Shown: in pieces, positions 1 to 11,997 of the stretch | How positions within the stretch are numbered: the stretch's first letter is position 1 | Layout of the letters: each line of letters opens with the position of its first letter | Assembly (NCBI GenBank): GCA_958430865.1 | Contig: CAUDNR010000217.1 | Location: 3,726 to 37,247, forward strand | Source: Entrophospora sp. SA101 | Taxonomy: Eukaryota; Glomeromycota; Glomeromycetes; Entrophosporales; Entrophosporaceae | Direction: 5' to 3' | Length of the DNA: 33,522 bases | Position numbers and translations under genes: made by a program | The notes under the pieces: generated by a model | What the model saw: only the letters and a program-made list of their open reading frames with translations | Database searches by the model: none | What the model was told of the DNA's origin: nothing

Positions 1-2200
1 GATTTCTTGCTTTTGTTGGTTAATTGTCCTCTCATTATAAAACTAGCATATATTTTTTTAAGTCCTGAATTATCATTAATCATTGTCCCCACATTATTAG
101 ACCACCACTCTTGGTCTGTTAAATAATAGTTATAAAGTATTTACAAGAATGATGTTATATAACATGAGTTGTGAAAGTGGGGATAGGATTGGTATTGCTT
201 GATCTCCTTTTTATTGGAAATCCGAACTATTATTTTTGTTTGACTATTTTCTATGTTATTATTCAAAAGATCTTTTGTGGTGCCTGGGGGTCTTCTATCT
301 TTAATTCCAGCACCCTTTTTTGAATTTTTGCCACAATATGGTTTGGTTGTACCATACTTTTCTGCAATTTTCTTCCAACGTTCCAATTCACCATATTGCA
401 ATTGATGATCTTTAATTCGATTTCTATAATCTGATTCTAAAGTAATTACAAATAGAAGCAAGTTTTCCAAACCTGTTATTATTGATTGTTGGATTGACCC
501 AGTCATGTAATATTGATTATGAATAGACTCTTGAGCATTGATTGTTTTAGGAATGGATTTTAAGAGTTCTTTGTCCATAGTACTTAACACAGGAAAAAGC
601 ATTTTTCCTGCATCTGTATAAACCCACCATTCTAGCCATGATGTTGTATTGGGCCAAGTTTCTTGAATAATTTTAACATATTTATAAAATTCTTCTTTTT
701 CATCTATCTCTAGAAGTTCTAATGCAATTGATTCAAATTTTTTTGATGTTTCATGCTTTACAACTGCATGATTCTTGTAATTGATTGTCTAAAGTGTTCT
801 ACGCAGCCTTTCAATAGTGTTTTAGCTTCATTTCTCAAATATTCTTTATGTGACTCTATCAAAGGCATCGGCAATGAATAATTTTTATTTTGATATTTTT
901 CTAATCCATGTTCAATGTAAGCTTGCAGAAATCCATTCCTTTCAGCAGAGCTAAAGTCCATAACTAGATCGTATTTATTAGTGGGATTATTACACTCATC
1001 AATCCATTCTATCAAATACTTAAAATGTGCTTGATAGTGAACAGAATCTTCTTTATAAATTATTGATATTAAAACAGGGATCCATCTTTGAAGTACCTCA
1101 CAATATATCGAACTATTATTAAATATTATTTAAATTAATAGAAGATAATTAAAATATAATGACATTAAAAATTATCTCATACCTTGTTACCAGAAATGCA
1201 TTAGTGAAGTATTTGTAGGTGCTATCATTCAATATAGCTGAGGTACTAAGATTTTGGTTTTTCATCCATTCAGATTGAAGTGTAATGATTCCTTTTTTCA
1301 TTAAATCTATGTTGCGAATGAATTCGGGATGCTCTTGTTGGAATTGATAGATATCAGTAAGAAAATTATCTCCACTCTTTCGAGAAGTTTTAGTGATAAT
1401 ATTTTCTTCGTCTATAATTTTTCTTCGATAATAAGCAATACGATCATTATTTGCAAATGCTTCAGAAATATTCCTAACTGAAGTTAATGGGTGGTTAACA
1501 TCCAAGGATTGTCCCACTAGAAGTTTTTGTGGCAAGACATCAGGAGCTGTTTGGACGCGCTTTTTTAATTTGTCTTGCTGATGATTAAATGGTTTTTTTA
1601 ACAGTGTTTTTTGATGATGGTGATGTCCTTGGTGTAAATATAAAAATCTGTATCCACTTTCGTCAGGCTCATCCAGTGTAATAAATTTACAAGTTACTGA
1701 ACATTCTATCAGACTCAAAGATCCTAAAGTTTTAATAGATTTCAGAATTTATATAATTTATGAATTTGAATTCAAAGTAAATTAATAATACCATCACAAT
1801 TGGTTAATGAACAGCCATTATGAAGTTGTTCTCCTATTTTCTCCCCATGATCTTTAATTTTTGGCCTGACTTGTGCACTACATTTTGAACATTCAATTGT
1901 TCCCAAGCACCGTTTAAGATTTACTTGTGCATTATAGGTGGAATTTCTTCTTGATTCTACACAATCAAAAGCCCATCCGCTCTGTAACCAGTCTTTTGGC
2001 TTAGTAACATATTTGAAGATCAAGTTTCCACAAGGCCAATGTGGATAGTTACTACCTTCATCTCCATGGGAATTAATACAGGCGTGATCAGATTCTACAG
2101 TTGAGTTATGATCAAAAAATTAATTTATTTGATAATAAATATATACATGTATAAAAGCAACAAATTATGATAAATTACCTTGTTGGCTAATTGTTTCTGC
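1..2200 (-). pseudogene. Mutator-like (MULE) transposase gene with GCM/WRKY-type zinc finger, broken, runs off the left edge
   Basis: Reading leftwards, one coding series can be assembled. The exon 2094-1792 holds DW..GWAFDC and ECSKC..GCSLTNC. A 68-nt intron (1791-1724) splices in frame to ECSVTC and HQGHHHH, giving a C/H set like the WRKY-GCM1 fingers known from MULE transposases. A 70-nt intron (1182-1113) leads to the catalytic part with IYKEDSVHYQAHF, VMDFSSAERNG and GCVEHFRQSITRI, the usual MULE order (Asp before S-AE, then the C-x2-H block). Near 772 the frame shifts by one base; the series resumes with NHAVVKHETSKKF and runs to NSCYITSFL. There an in-frame TAA (141-143) interrupts it, after which the same frame stays open to base 1. 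The N-terminal mini-exon (2179-2196) is a guess. The family call rests on motif order only. The shift could be a sequencing error, but with the stop it suggests a dead copy. Confidence 0.62.
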
Positions 2201-2304
2201 AAATTTATTAAATTAATTCATTTTAATTTAGATAAAGATTTCTGATGATTTAGAGTTTCATTCATGTAATTAATTTTAGAAAATTTTTATATATCTTTAA
2301 ATCC

Positions 2305-2580
2305 CAACCAAGTCTTTTTTTATAAAGAATCTTTATCTACAAATTTAATAAGAACAAATAATTGATTTTAATTTCTTATTCAACTAAGTCTTTTTTAAAG
2401 TATAAAGAAAAAATTTTATCTATGAATAAATAATTGGTTTTATTTTCTTGTTGTTAAATTTTTGATAATCCACTAAAATCTTTCTGTATTATTAAAGAAA
2501 TCAGCCAAGCCTTTTTTAAAACATAAAGATCTTTATCTATAAATTTATAGAAACAAATAATTTTGATTTTTAGCAAATGA
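2305..2580. repeat. Three degenerate AT-rich tandem-like repeat copies of about 76 bp
   Basis: Copies start near 2305, 2381 and 2502. Each has CAAC/GCCAAG(T/C)CTTTTTT, then (A)TAAAGA, CTTTATCTA and AACAAATAATT in the same order. Copies 1 and 2 are adjacent and copy 3 follows a 46-bp gap. No open reading frame accompanies them. They look like an eroded minisatellite or the subterminal part of an old element. Confidence 0.6.
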
Positions 2581-2651
2581 TTTATTTCTTATCATTAGAT
2601 TACTTTTAAAAAAATGGAATAGTTGCAACCACGAGAAAATTGGATAATTAT

Positions 2652-2712
2652 AATTAGAACAGTTTCCTTTTTAATAATGAACAATTAGAACAGTTCCTTT
2701 TTAATAATAAAC
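2652..2712. repeat. Two-copy 31-bp tandem repeat
   Basis: AATTAGAACAGTT followed by CCTTTTTAATAATRAAC occurs at 2652-2682 and again directly at 2683-2712, with one deletion and one substitution. Looser echoes follow (TTAATTTAATGTTAA-GATAAAAATG near 2720 and 2832; ACAGAATAAT near 2774 and 2964), so 2.6-3.0 kb is a patchwork of local duplications. Confidence 0.65.
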
Positions 2713-3004
2713 AATTAATTTGTTAATTTAATGTTAAAGATAAAAATGTATGAAGATTCTTACTAACAAAAAACAGAATAATTCAATTTTTGCAGATCAG
2801 ATTATGCCTTTTTTAATAATTAACTCAATAGTTAATTTAATGTTAAGATAAAAATGGGATTCAGTTGTTAATTTTAATACTAATCAAAACTGTCAAACAA
2901 ATCACATTGTATTTTTTAAATGTTGGTAAAAATGAAAAGTTATTGTGGAGATTCTTATAATAAAAAACAGAATAATGCCTTTTTAAGATAATAATAAATA
3001 GATA

Positions 3005-3335
3005 CTAACAGAACAGCTTGATGAATTAATTAAAATAAGAAAAATATTTGAGGAATCAGATCAAAAACCTTTGACCCTTCAACAATTACAACAACTGTTC
3101 ATTCAAGTGCTATTTACACAAGTAGATTATTGAATTTTACAAATCTTTCTCAACCTGTAAATTCCAACAAAGTTACAATCATCAGTAACAATAATGGTAA
3201 TTATCTAATTTATTGTCATATATTTAATCTTGAATATTTATTATTGATGATATTTTAAATTATATATTTTAAATTATAGAGTCTAAACAAATTGAATTAA
3301 CTATACCAGATGATTTATGAAGTGTTATATGATGA
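3005..3335 (+). pseudogene. Decayed C-terminal tail resembling a Rhizophagus kinase-family protein
   Basis: One frame reads TEQLDELIKIRKIFEESDQ. After a frame change near 3070 another reads TTTVHSSAIYTSRLLNFTNL and SQPVNSNKVTIISNNN. A plausible intron (GTAATT near 3197 to TATAG near 3280) then leads to SKQIELTIPDD before stops. The pattern of an FEE(A/S)D helix followed by a HPxAIYTSRLLNF-like block resembles the tail that follows kinase domains in large Glomeromycotina kinase families. That link is from memory of the families, not from a search. No kinase catalytic motif is present, so only the tail survives. Confidence 0.42.
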
Positions 3336-3339
3336 ACAA

Positions 3340-4179
3340 ACACCTTTTATCATTATTAAAATTTTTAATGATCAATCAAATATTATATGCTTTATATTTT
3401 GTCAATCTGTTTAAATTAGAATAACCTTTCTTTGTGATTGAAGTGATCTATCACTCTTATTATAGAATTTTTATATTCAAGCATTTATATATATTGTTTG
3501 ATCTTTTATATATTTTATTTCATTTTGTATTTTTATCATCTATAAATATCTTTATAATAATAATAACAAAAAGAATTTTATCTTGGATAAATTTGTTAGA
3601 TTGTGCCTGATAATTTGGACATTTACATATTTTACTTTCTAAGCCATCTTTTACTAGATTTTGCTATAACATATATAGCCACTCCCTAGTAGATAATAGT
3701 GTGCATTCACTTCATAAGAATTTCACATTGTACAAGACAAGTGAGATTTCTAAAAATGTTTGGATAATCTAATAAAAAAATGAAACAGCAGGTTAGAGTT
3801 TGTGTGCTTGGCTCAAGAGAGACTTCCCAAGATTGATCATAATCATCTTGTTCATTCATTCATTTCATTAATATCAACAGTTTGTTGAAGCATTTCATTT
3901 TCTAGTTTCCATGGAAGTAAATGTTGGTGCAAAAGTATGAGTCATTCCATAATTTGTACCAATTGAAAACATTTGTACATGGTGGAGGAGTTTGAAGTGA
4001 TTTAAGAGTATTTGTCTGTAATCTTGATTCTGTTTGTTGTTATCAAAATTTGGATATGAAATTTTTTATAGTGAGTTTAATAAGAATTTATTTATTGGAG
4101 TGAAATAAAAAGCCTGTTATTTTTTGTTTACTGTGAGAAGAGTGCAATTGAAATCAATGCTTTTAATTGCTAAATTAAT
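3340..4179. other. Gene-free AT-rich stretch
   Basis: Both strands are closed by frequent stops. It lies between the kinase-tail remnant and the Tc1/mariner remnant and may include the eroded 5' part of the latter (3780-4180), but no motif there could be placed. Confidence 0.4.
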
Positions 4180-4930
4180 TGCTTCATGTAATTCTGCAGT
4201 TGGGGAAGGTTCTGAATATTAATGTCAATGACAGAGAAAAAGAAAAAGAACTTTCTGAACAAACTAATTCCAGTGTATCTAAGACAATTGGGCAATTTCT
4301 GTACTGAGATCCAAAGCTTTCTACCGGAAATTGATGAATGAACTGTTAGAAAAAGACACAAATGTATCATGACATTTGGCTAAGTTGAGTTACAAAAATA
4401 GCTTTCCTTTGGTTAATTGCATTGGGCTAGGAAACAGGTGACAATTGGGAAAATAATATATTTTCAGATCTTCCAAAATACAATAAGACAATGGTGGAAA
4501 GGAAAAAAACCAATTCACTGTCTTCCTAAAGATCAAACAAAGGCTTTTGCATGGGATGGATTTTGTATTCATGGAGAAACATCACTTTTTGTTTAGGAAT
4601 ACCATGACTGGTGAATTTTACATTGAAATACTTTTAAAACATAATCTAGTAATTCAAAGAATGTTTGGAAACAACTAGAGATTTTGACAGGATAATGATC
4701 TCAAGCACACCAATCATGTTGTGCAAAAGAAAAATTCCCAGAAGTTATTGGTTGGTGATCAAACAGTCCAGGCTTTTAACTCCATCAAAAATCTATAATT
4801 TAACATTAAGAAAAATGTATGCCAAAAAATATTTGGGCGTGGAACAATTTTTAGTAGACGTGTGGGAAAAATATCCAATTAAGAACTACTATTTTCACGT
4901 GATATTCTTGTTACACGATGCATGATCATT
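4180..4930 (+). pseudogene. Decayed Tc1/mariner-type DDE transposase
   Basis: Across several frames the expected order of the family can be read. NVNDREKEKELS and SVSKTIGQFL near 4215-4300 recall the helix-turn-helix part. NWENNIFSDLPKYNK near 4445-4490 matches the W-x3-FSDESK(F/Y)N block around the first Asp. FCIHGETSLF and MTGEFYIEILLKHN follow near 4560-4640. A QDND-KHT-like block near 4690-4715 carries the second Asp, and a degraded DW-QSPD-N-I-NLW block lies near 4750-4800. At least four frame changes and several stops separate them, so it cannot be functional. Terminal inverted repeats were not found. Confidence 0.75.
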
Positions 4931-5097
4931 TTTTCGAGTTTACCAATTTATAGTCTATAATAATAATGAATTTGCTAAAAGTCGAGTTTTATAATTTTGA
5001 GTAGACATGAATAAGGATTACAATCGAAGAAACAGAGATTTTTTAAAAAAAAGAAAATTTTATTTTATGTCAATCATTGCCCATGTATCAGCAGCAA

Positions 5098-6805
5098 TTA
5101 ATTATTTACTAATTTGTATACTTCATATTCTTCTAACAAATGAACTTGATCAGTATACTGATTTATAAGACTTAAATTATTTTCATTATAAGAAGTATTA
5201 CTATGATAATCATAAGAACAATAAGGTGTATTATTAATGTTATTAAATAGTTCTAAATCGCAAAAAGATATTGATGTTTCAATAAATTGGTTATTTACAA
5301 TAAAACTAAAATTTTGACTATTACGAATCATTGCCTTTTGAGGTTTCTTGACTCTACTTAAAATGGAATTGTTAAGTTGATTATTATCAATTTTAAAAAT
5401 AAAACTTTTATCGGTTTCGATATAATAATTATCATCAGGAGATTTTCCTTTAACATTCCAAAAAACTGGATTATACCCACCAACCAATTCACCTGTTCTT
5501 TTAATTTTCATAATAGTTAAAGTTTGTTTAATGTCAAAACATTTATTCTCAAAAACCGATTTAGAGAATCCATCACGACTGCCACATAAAATTAATTTGA
5601 ATTTATAAGGTATAATGTTTTCATTATAAAAATAATTACTTTTTTCATCGATCCAACTAGAAATTAAAATTTTCATTTGTATATTTAATAAATTTCCATA
5701 TCCTGTTCTTGGACCTTTTTGAAGAATTAATGATCTGGGTTGCCATACATTATAAAAATAGCATTGATAAAGTTCTTCGTATATTTCTTTATCAAATACT
5801 TTCTCATAAGGTTTAATTTTGTTATAAAAATCATCTCTGGATATTTCTTTGAATCTTATCAATGGAATAATACTTTCTATTTTTTTTTTCAACTTAAAGA
5901 AATAGTCTTTACTCCTTACTGAAACAGTATAATCATCGTTTTCATTCATGTCTTCATCATCCTCTCTGTCTTCTTCGTCAATTCGCCCTATCCCCCATTG
6001 AATAACACAATCCCAAATATTAATTTCATCAAATTCTAAATCATCCCTTTTCAAGATGGATATAAGAATAGGTTTTTCAATCGTCTTGAAGTCATCAGAT
6101 TTTAAAAATAATTCTGGAATATAGTCGATTAACTCCTTAAAATAATCCTGAAATAAAGTAAATGACTGATGAATTGATGAAATTTTATGAATAGAAATTA
6201 AATTCTGTAAAATCCATTCTTTTTTTTCGTTGATTAAGTAATTTTGTAAATCATCAATCAATTCATTAAATGTTAATTCATCACAGGTTTCGAGCAATTC
6301 AAAGACTTCATTTGCATCCAGGTCACCTATATTAACAATTCCATTATAAATATATCTTTAAAAAAAAAAAAATGAAAAAGGTTAACTATTTGAAGCAGAT
6401 TGTTTAAAATTATAAATAATCCAATTATCTAATTAATAAAACTTAAAACCAATCTTACTTTAAAAGTACTTCAAATACTTTTGGAGAAATATTTTCTTTT
6501 TCAAACAAAATAATGTTCCTATCACCTTCTGATCTTTTTATCCAATTACTTGATAAAGCAACATTAAAATATGAAGACCTTGCTTTTAAAATTGTTGAAT
6601 GAGCTTTAAAAACTTTAATGTCCTGACCAACTCCAATTTTAATTTCCACGTCATAAAAACTAGACTCATTCAACAATTTAGTAAGATCATTTACTAGTTT
6701 ACCTATATATTTTAATGATAATGCATCCTCGTTGGAATTTGAATGTTCATGATTATTAAGTAAAGTATTATTAATGTTTTCTAATGATGATAAACAATCT
6801 AACAT
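5098..6805 (-). CDS. BTB-BACK-TLDc domain protein
   Basis: Two exons: 6805-6459 and 6355-5098, joined across a 103-nt GT-AG intron (6458-6356), giving 534 residues; the splice reads KVFEVLLK/YIYNGIV in frame. The BTB fold covers about residues 45-150 (SSFYDVEIKIG, KVFKAHSTILKARSSYF, FEVLLKYIYNG), followed by a BACK-like helical region with an acidic loop rich in E and D. A C-terminal TLDc domain spans about residues 330-530 (GFSKSVFENKC, LVGGYNPVFW, SFIFKI). BTB-BACK proteins commonly act as substrate adaptors for Cullin-3 ubiquitin ligases, while TLDc domains are linked to oxidation resistance and V-ATPase binding; the role of this combination is not established. Glomeromycotina carry large families of it. 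It ends only about 170 bp from the Tc1 remnant. Confidence 0.92.
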
Positions 6806-8648
6806 TTTGAAGGATAGTCTATTTTTATTTTTTAATGGTTGAAAGAAAAAAATTCGTAATGAAAAATTTTTTAGGGCACGTGTAATTAATTAACCAATTA
6901 TGGACGAGCTTGGAAATTTGAATCAATATAAATTTAGTTAGACGTGTAATGCTGCACCATGCTACTGTTACTAAAGATCATGGTTACTACCAAAAGTAGG
7001 CAATATGAAAGAAGGATTTGTACAAAATACAAAATGATTTTTTTAATACAGTTTATAACCACCAACTAACTATTTGGTTAAAATTTTTTATTTTGGCAAC
7101 TACTAAGGAAACCCTGCCGCAATTAAAAGAACGGCCGCAATTAGAATGCAGCCCCCCTGTAGTGATCATCCTTAGTATTAGCAACTATAACACATTTTTT
7201 GATGAAATATAGTCGCATCTAAACTATCCATCACTACTATAAAAATAATTCACGTTTGACTTACTGATTAATTTGTATGGTAAACTTCTGTTAATAATCG
7301 AGCTTGCAAAAGTAAGACTAATTTTTTATGCAATATAATTGATCACCGTTATTAGGAATTAGATGTAATATTTTTCTTTAAAGTCCTAGAAAAATGCAAT
7401 TGATGCGACATAACTCTCTTTGCACTAGAGAATTTAATTAATGGAAGAAATTCACCTATTGGTTTTTTTCTCGAAATTAGCAAAATCATTCTTTGTCTGA
7501 GTGTTATCCAAACTTCCATTTCATCGACACATAATCAACATTTCCAAAAACTTATGCTAAAGATTTCGTTTTTATGGAATTTCAATTTGTAAATGATTAT
7601 TTTTTATTTGGTTATAATGATTCTGAACTCGCAATCTCTAATACATTCTAAGGGTGTTCCACGGGAAATGTTCAGCTAACACCAATCTGTCATAAACGTT
7701 TATCACAAAGATGAGAAAGGGTTATATCAGCCGTACCAATGCATTAAACCTATTCCATAAGAACAATAATGTTTTGTTTTGATAGGACAAAATGGACAAA
7801 TAGCAAAAATTCATCTAGAGAAATGCTTATGATAGTTATGTAATTTATTTAAATTTTTGAACAAGATCACAAGAAGTCGGAAACTGTTTGAAACAGCAAA
7901 GGTTTGATGATTATAATCACAGATAGTTTCAAATAATGTATAAACGACAAAGATAGAGAAAAATAAATTTAGTTTATGCTGTAAAAGCTTGCTATTAAAG
8001 GATGTCCGATACAATATTAATTATATACGTGTATGGTTTTTCTTTTCTTTATATTTTTAGTTGACAATTAAAGAAGCTAATAAATGGATTAATAATTCAA
8101 ACCTTTGATAGAGCATTCACAGTATCATTGGACTACATTTGCCAATGACTTTATTGTTAAGGTTGCGATAAATTTTAATAAAAAAAAAAATATTTCTTGA
8201 AAATCGGCTCAACAATGGTTCCCTCAAAAAGAGTTTCTGAACTCTGCGTGAAGCTTTCCAAGCTCTCCCAAAACCAAAACAGGATGTATTATTCATTACG
8301 TGCCAAGTTCACAGAGACTTTCTTTGGTCTTGAAGAAAATAGCAATTTGAAGTTTATGTAACATGATGTTTTTCACAACTATATCTCTACAGGTTCCAAG
8401 AACAGAACTCACGATACTTGTTAAATAAAAGAAAAACTGCCAATCAAATCATTCATATTCAATGGTAAAAGATAATATATTATTTCCCGAACCGAACTAG
8501 CTCGTCTCCCTTTATAAAAATGATCTTCAATGGCCAATTAGATTACTTATTGGCACAAATAAATATATAAATAGATGATGAACCTCGTATAAAATATAAA
8601 TATTTAATATTAATTTTTAAAGCGGTGACAAAAAAAATTTATATAAAA
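6806..8648. other. Intergenic region without a convincing gene
   Basis: Divergent spacer between the BTB-TLDc gene (minus) and the ERD1 gene (plus). It contains a GC-richer patch at 7110-7160 with GCCGCAATTA repeated 18 bp apart. A short open frame at 8215-8357 starts MVPSKRVSELCVKLSKL, but I cannot identify it and see no splice continuation. The rest is AT-rich with stops in all frames. Confidence 0.5.
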
Positions 8649-10340
8649 ATGTCTGCTAGCGTTAATATCACCGACACCATAAAATGGACGTTTTCCAATA
8701 CGTTTCCGTTACCGTATAGAGCATTGATGGTTTTGGTGATTGGCATATGGAGTTGGGGACTTAATTTACACATTCTTTCACTATATTCAATAGATGCTTC
8801 AGCAGTATTGTCAATAATCACGCAACATGAAAAACAGAATTACCATCATAAAACACAGCTATTATATAAAGCTATATACTCACTTGCAATAGTGTTTACA
8901 ATATGGATTTCATTTAATTTAATTATATTTTGGCAAGTGACTGGCGGTTTACAAGCTAAAATTGTTGAATGGACTTCGATTCCTTTGGTTTGTTATGTGG
9001 TTGTTTTTTTTATTTTGTTATGTCCATTTAATATCTTTAGAAGAAAAGAAAGATTAAGATTTATAAAGTATGAATAATAATAAATAATAAATCAAATATA
9101 AGAAAATAATGATAATAATAATAAATTGATAATAATAAAAATTAATAATAATAAAAATAACAAAAACGATATAGCAAAGAAATTTTTTATATTATCATTT
9201 GATTTTATTAATCTAAAAAAATTTCTTTTTTTTTTTTTTTTAAATTTTTTATTTTAGGTGTATTAAAAGAGTGATATTTTCAGGATTTGGTTCAGAAGTT
9301 TATTTTTCAGATGTTATAATGGCAGATATTTTAACTAGTTTTGCCAAGGTTTTAGGAGATTTATATGTCACCGGATGTATTTTATTATTTTACGATGTTG
9401 AACAAAGTGGAGCTTCTGGTAATCGATGTTACAGTTATATAATTGCTCCTATGTTAACTAGGTAATTAATTATATATGATTATAATTATAATTGTTATTA
9501 TTGTTGTTGTTAATAAAAAAAAAATTTTTTTTCTTCTTTGCTCTTCCCTCCCCCACCACAAACATAGCATACCATATATTATTAGATTTAGACAATGCTT
9601 AACAGAATATATTGGATCAGATTTTAATAATAAACATCATTTATTTAATGCAATTAAATATTGTTCAGCATTTCCAGTAATAATATTTTCAGCTTTACAA
9701 AAATTGTATAAATATGAAGCACTAACTGAATCATCAATAATATGGCTTCCTCCGCCAGTGTTACTTAAATTATGGTAAATAAATCATAAATAAAGCATTT
9801 GAAATATTTTTTATTATTTTTTTTTAATCATTCAACTCTTTTTTTTTCAAATCTTAAATTTGCAGGGTATTATCGGTTGCATTTAATTCAATTTATTCAT
9901 TTTATTGGGATGTAGCAAAAGATTGGAATTTAGAATTTTTCACACCAACGCATCCAAAATCATATATACCAAGTTTTAAATTAAGGCAAAATTTAATATT
10001 TAAAGACCCAGTAATATATTATATTGCAATAATGATGGATTTTTTATTAAGGTTTACCTGGTCGTTAAAATTGTCATCACATCTACATATAATACATCAA
10101 TTGGAGGGCGGCGTTTTCCTAATGGAGGTTTTAGAAGTTTTGAGACGTTGTCTATGGATATTTTTCAGATTTGAAAATGCATGGATTGAAAAATTTGTAA
10201 TAGGGGAAAAAGGAGGAGGTGCAGGAATTTATGGACCGTTAAATTCAGCCGCTAAAACTAGTATGATAGAATTAAATAGTTTTGACGAAGATGGTATTAA
10301 TAATAAAGAGTCAAGAGACGAGGTAATTATAGATTATTAA
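8649..10340 (+). CDS. ERD1: ERD1 homologue, EXS-domain Golgi membrane protein
   Basis: Four exons (8649-9067, 9258-9461, 9568-9774, 9866-10340) join in frame to 434 residues. The start is the ATG of MSASVNITD. The N-terminal part has several hydrophobic helices (ALMVLVIGIWSWGLNL, LAIVFTIWISFNLIIFW, CYVVVFFILLCPFNIF). The EXS domain follows, with FSDVIMADILTSFAKVLGDL, RFRQCLTEY, YSFYWDVAKDW and a final LEVLRRCLWIFFRFENAW. These are hallmarks shared by XPR1/SYG1 and Erd1, and the lack of an SPX domain and the length favour Erd1. In yeast Erd1 retains glycosyltransferases in the Golgi and recycles the phosphate released during glycosylation. The acidic C-terminal tail is short. All introns have GTA donors and TAG or CAG acceptors. 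Confidence 0.9.
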
Positions 10341-10740
10341 ATAGTTGATTATTTATTAATTTTTATTTATTTAATTTAATCAACCAATTAAAACCTTTAG
10401 GAAATATTAGAATAAATAAATTTTGTATTTTAAATTTAATTTCATAAATAATATAATAGATGTAATTATTATTTCCATAGTCAATAATACTATATTTATA
10501 AATATAAACATATAAATAAATATTGTATACATACATAATGAAGGAAAAAAAGGCTGTCTTCGGTTAATTTATTAATTAGTTAATTTTGTTTATTTCTTTA
10601 TAAGAGCAACAAGAAGACAAAAATAATGAAAAAGAGTTTATTTTGATTGATCTTACTGTTATTATTATAATTATCATTATTATGTTTGAGATGTTTGAGA
10701 TAAGAACTAAACTGAAGAATTTCACCAAATTCGTATACAC

Positions 10741-10789
10741 ATGCATGCATGCATGTATGTATGTATGTATGTATGTATGTATGTATGCG
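10741..10789. repeat. (ATGC)n/(ATGT)n microsatellite
   Basis: Tandem ATGC units pass into about eight ATGT units. It is 400 bp downstream of the ERD1 stop and lies outside any gene. Confidence 0.9.
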
Positions 10790-11784
10790 ATCCTTTTTTA
10801 TTAAATTTAAATCTGATAGTAATTACCGCGAGTAAAAATACTCGGATACTTTACAAAGCTGTGATGGTAGGTTTATAAACCAAGGGTAGAGAGAGGTACT
10901 TTATTAAACACGCAAACATATGTCTGGGTTAGGCGCATATATGTGACAAATCATCAAAGCAAAATCCAAATTACATTATTTGACTTTCGCATTGTTGTAA
11001 ATATGCAAGCTCGTTTCATTAATGGGGTTTCATATTAGACAATATTTAAGCTTTCGGACTTTTAAATCCGGCGGTTATTTTCCTATTTGTCATTCTGGAG
11101 AAATCTATCCGTCCTCGATTATGGAGATTACATAACGCACACTCAAAATCAACTTATGTTTTCGTTTTCATATTAATAAATTAAATACACATGATCAAAA
11201 ATACTCCACAGTTGGCTTGCATTGGTATTGACCGGGTCAGCCATGAGGAGGAGAAGAATCAGCCAACAGATGAGAATAAATAGTGTTCAAATGATGGAGA
11301 CCGATGTTGAAGTAATTAAGATGACTTGCATTACATATTCTTTGATCAACTGGATTTTTTAAGGTGCTATTAATTAATTAATATGGTAATTGGGCGGCAA
11401 AAAACATTCAATTTCCAATTTTTATTTTTAAGCACAATAAGGAATGTGTTGCGGTATTGTAATAGCATTTTTAGCAATAATCTATTTAAATTTTCGCCCG
11501 AACAATAATATCCGGATGAAAACATTTGGTTTTGATTAGGAAATTTTGAATTAATTTTCTTAACGCCAACCAAGTCTCATTTGGCAAGCAAAAATATCTC
11601 TTTCCGTCTCTGAAATTTTGTGCATTTTAATTTGAGTAATTCTCAATGATAACTTCTCGGACCAGGAGTACATGAAATTACAAAATTACGTCGATCAACA
11701 TTAATCAATTATCCATTCTTTTGAATATTAATTATTGTCATAGGTTAGGTTATTAATTACATGCGAATATGATTGGTTCTAATT

Positions 11785-11997
11785 ATAGACAAAAATGTCT
11801 AAATGTCTAAATGTCTAAATTAATATAAATAGTAATGATTTGCTTTAAATACAACTAAAAGTCACGTGATATTCGCAAAATCCACAAAATTCAGTAAACT
11901 ATCCAAGAAAAAATTCAATTCAGCATTTTAGACAATTGAGACCATGATTGTCTAAAATGTCTAAAATAATTTATATTTTAGACATTGTCTAAATAAT
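11785..11997. repeat. Cluster of GTCTAAA / TTTAGAC words
   Basis: ATGTCTAA occurs three times in tandem at 11795-11820. TTTTAGACAAT (11926-11936) and ATTGTCTAAAA (11947-11957) form a perfect inverted repeat with a 10-nt loop, and a further ATGTCTAAAA and TTTTAGACATTGTCTAAA follow up to 11995. Such clustering in both orientations resembles subterminal binding sites of a DNA transposon or a multi-site operator. Confidence 0.6.

Noticed and set aside
5740..5922. Plus-strand Phe/Ile-rich frame
   Set aside because: It lies inside the BTB-TLDc exon on the opposite strand and has no motif.
7018..7212. Frame containing TLPQLKERPQLECSPP, with possible weak inverted repeats around it
   Set aside because: The inverted match (ACTACTAAGG with CCTTAGTATT) is short and imperfect and shows no target duplication.
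10830..10850. Small hairpin CGAGTA-AAAA-TACTCG
   Set aside because: Six-bp arms are expected by chance at this length and nothing else marks a terminator or RNA gene.
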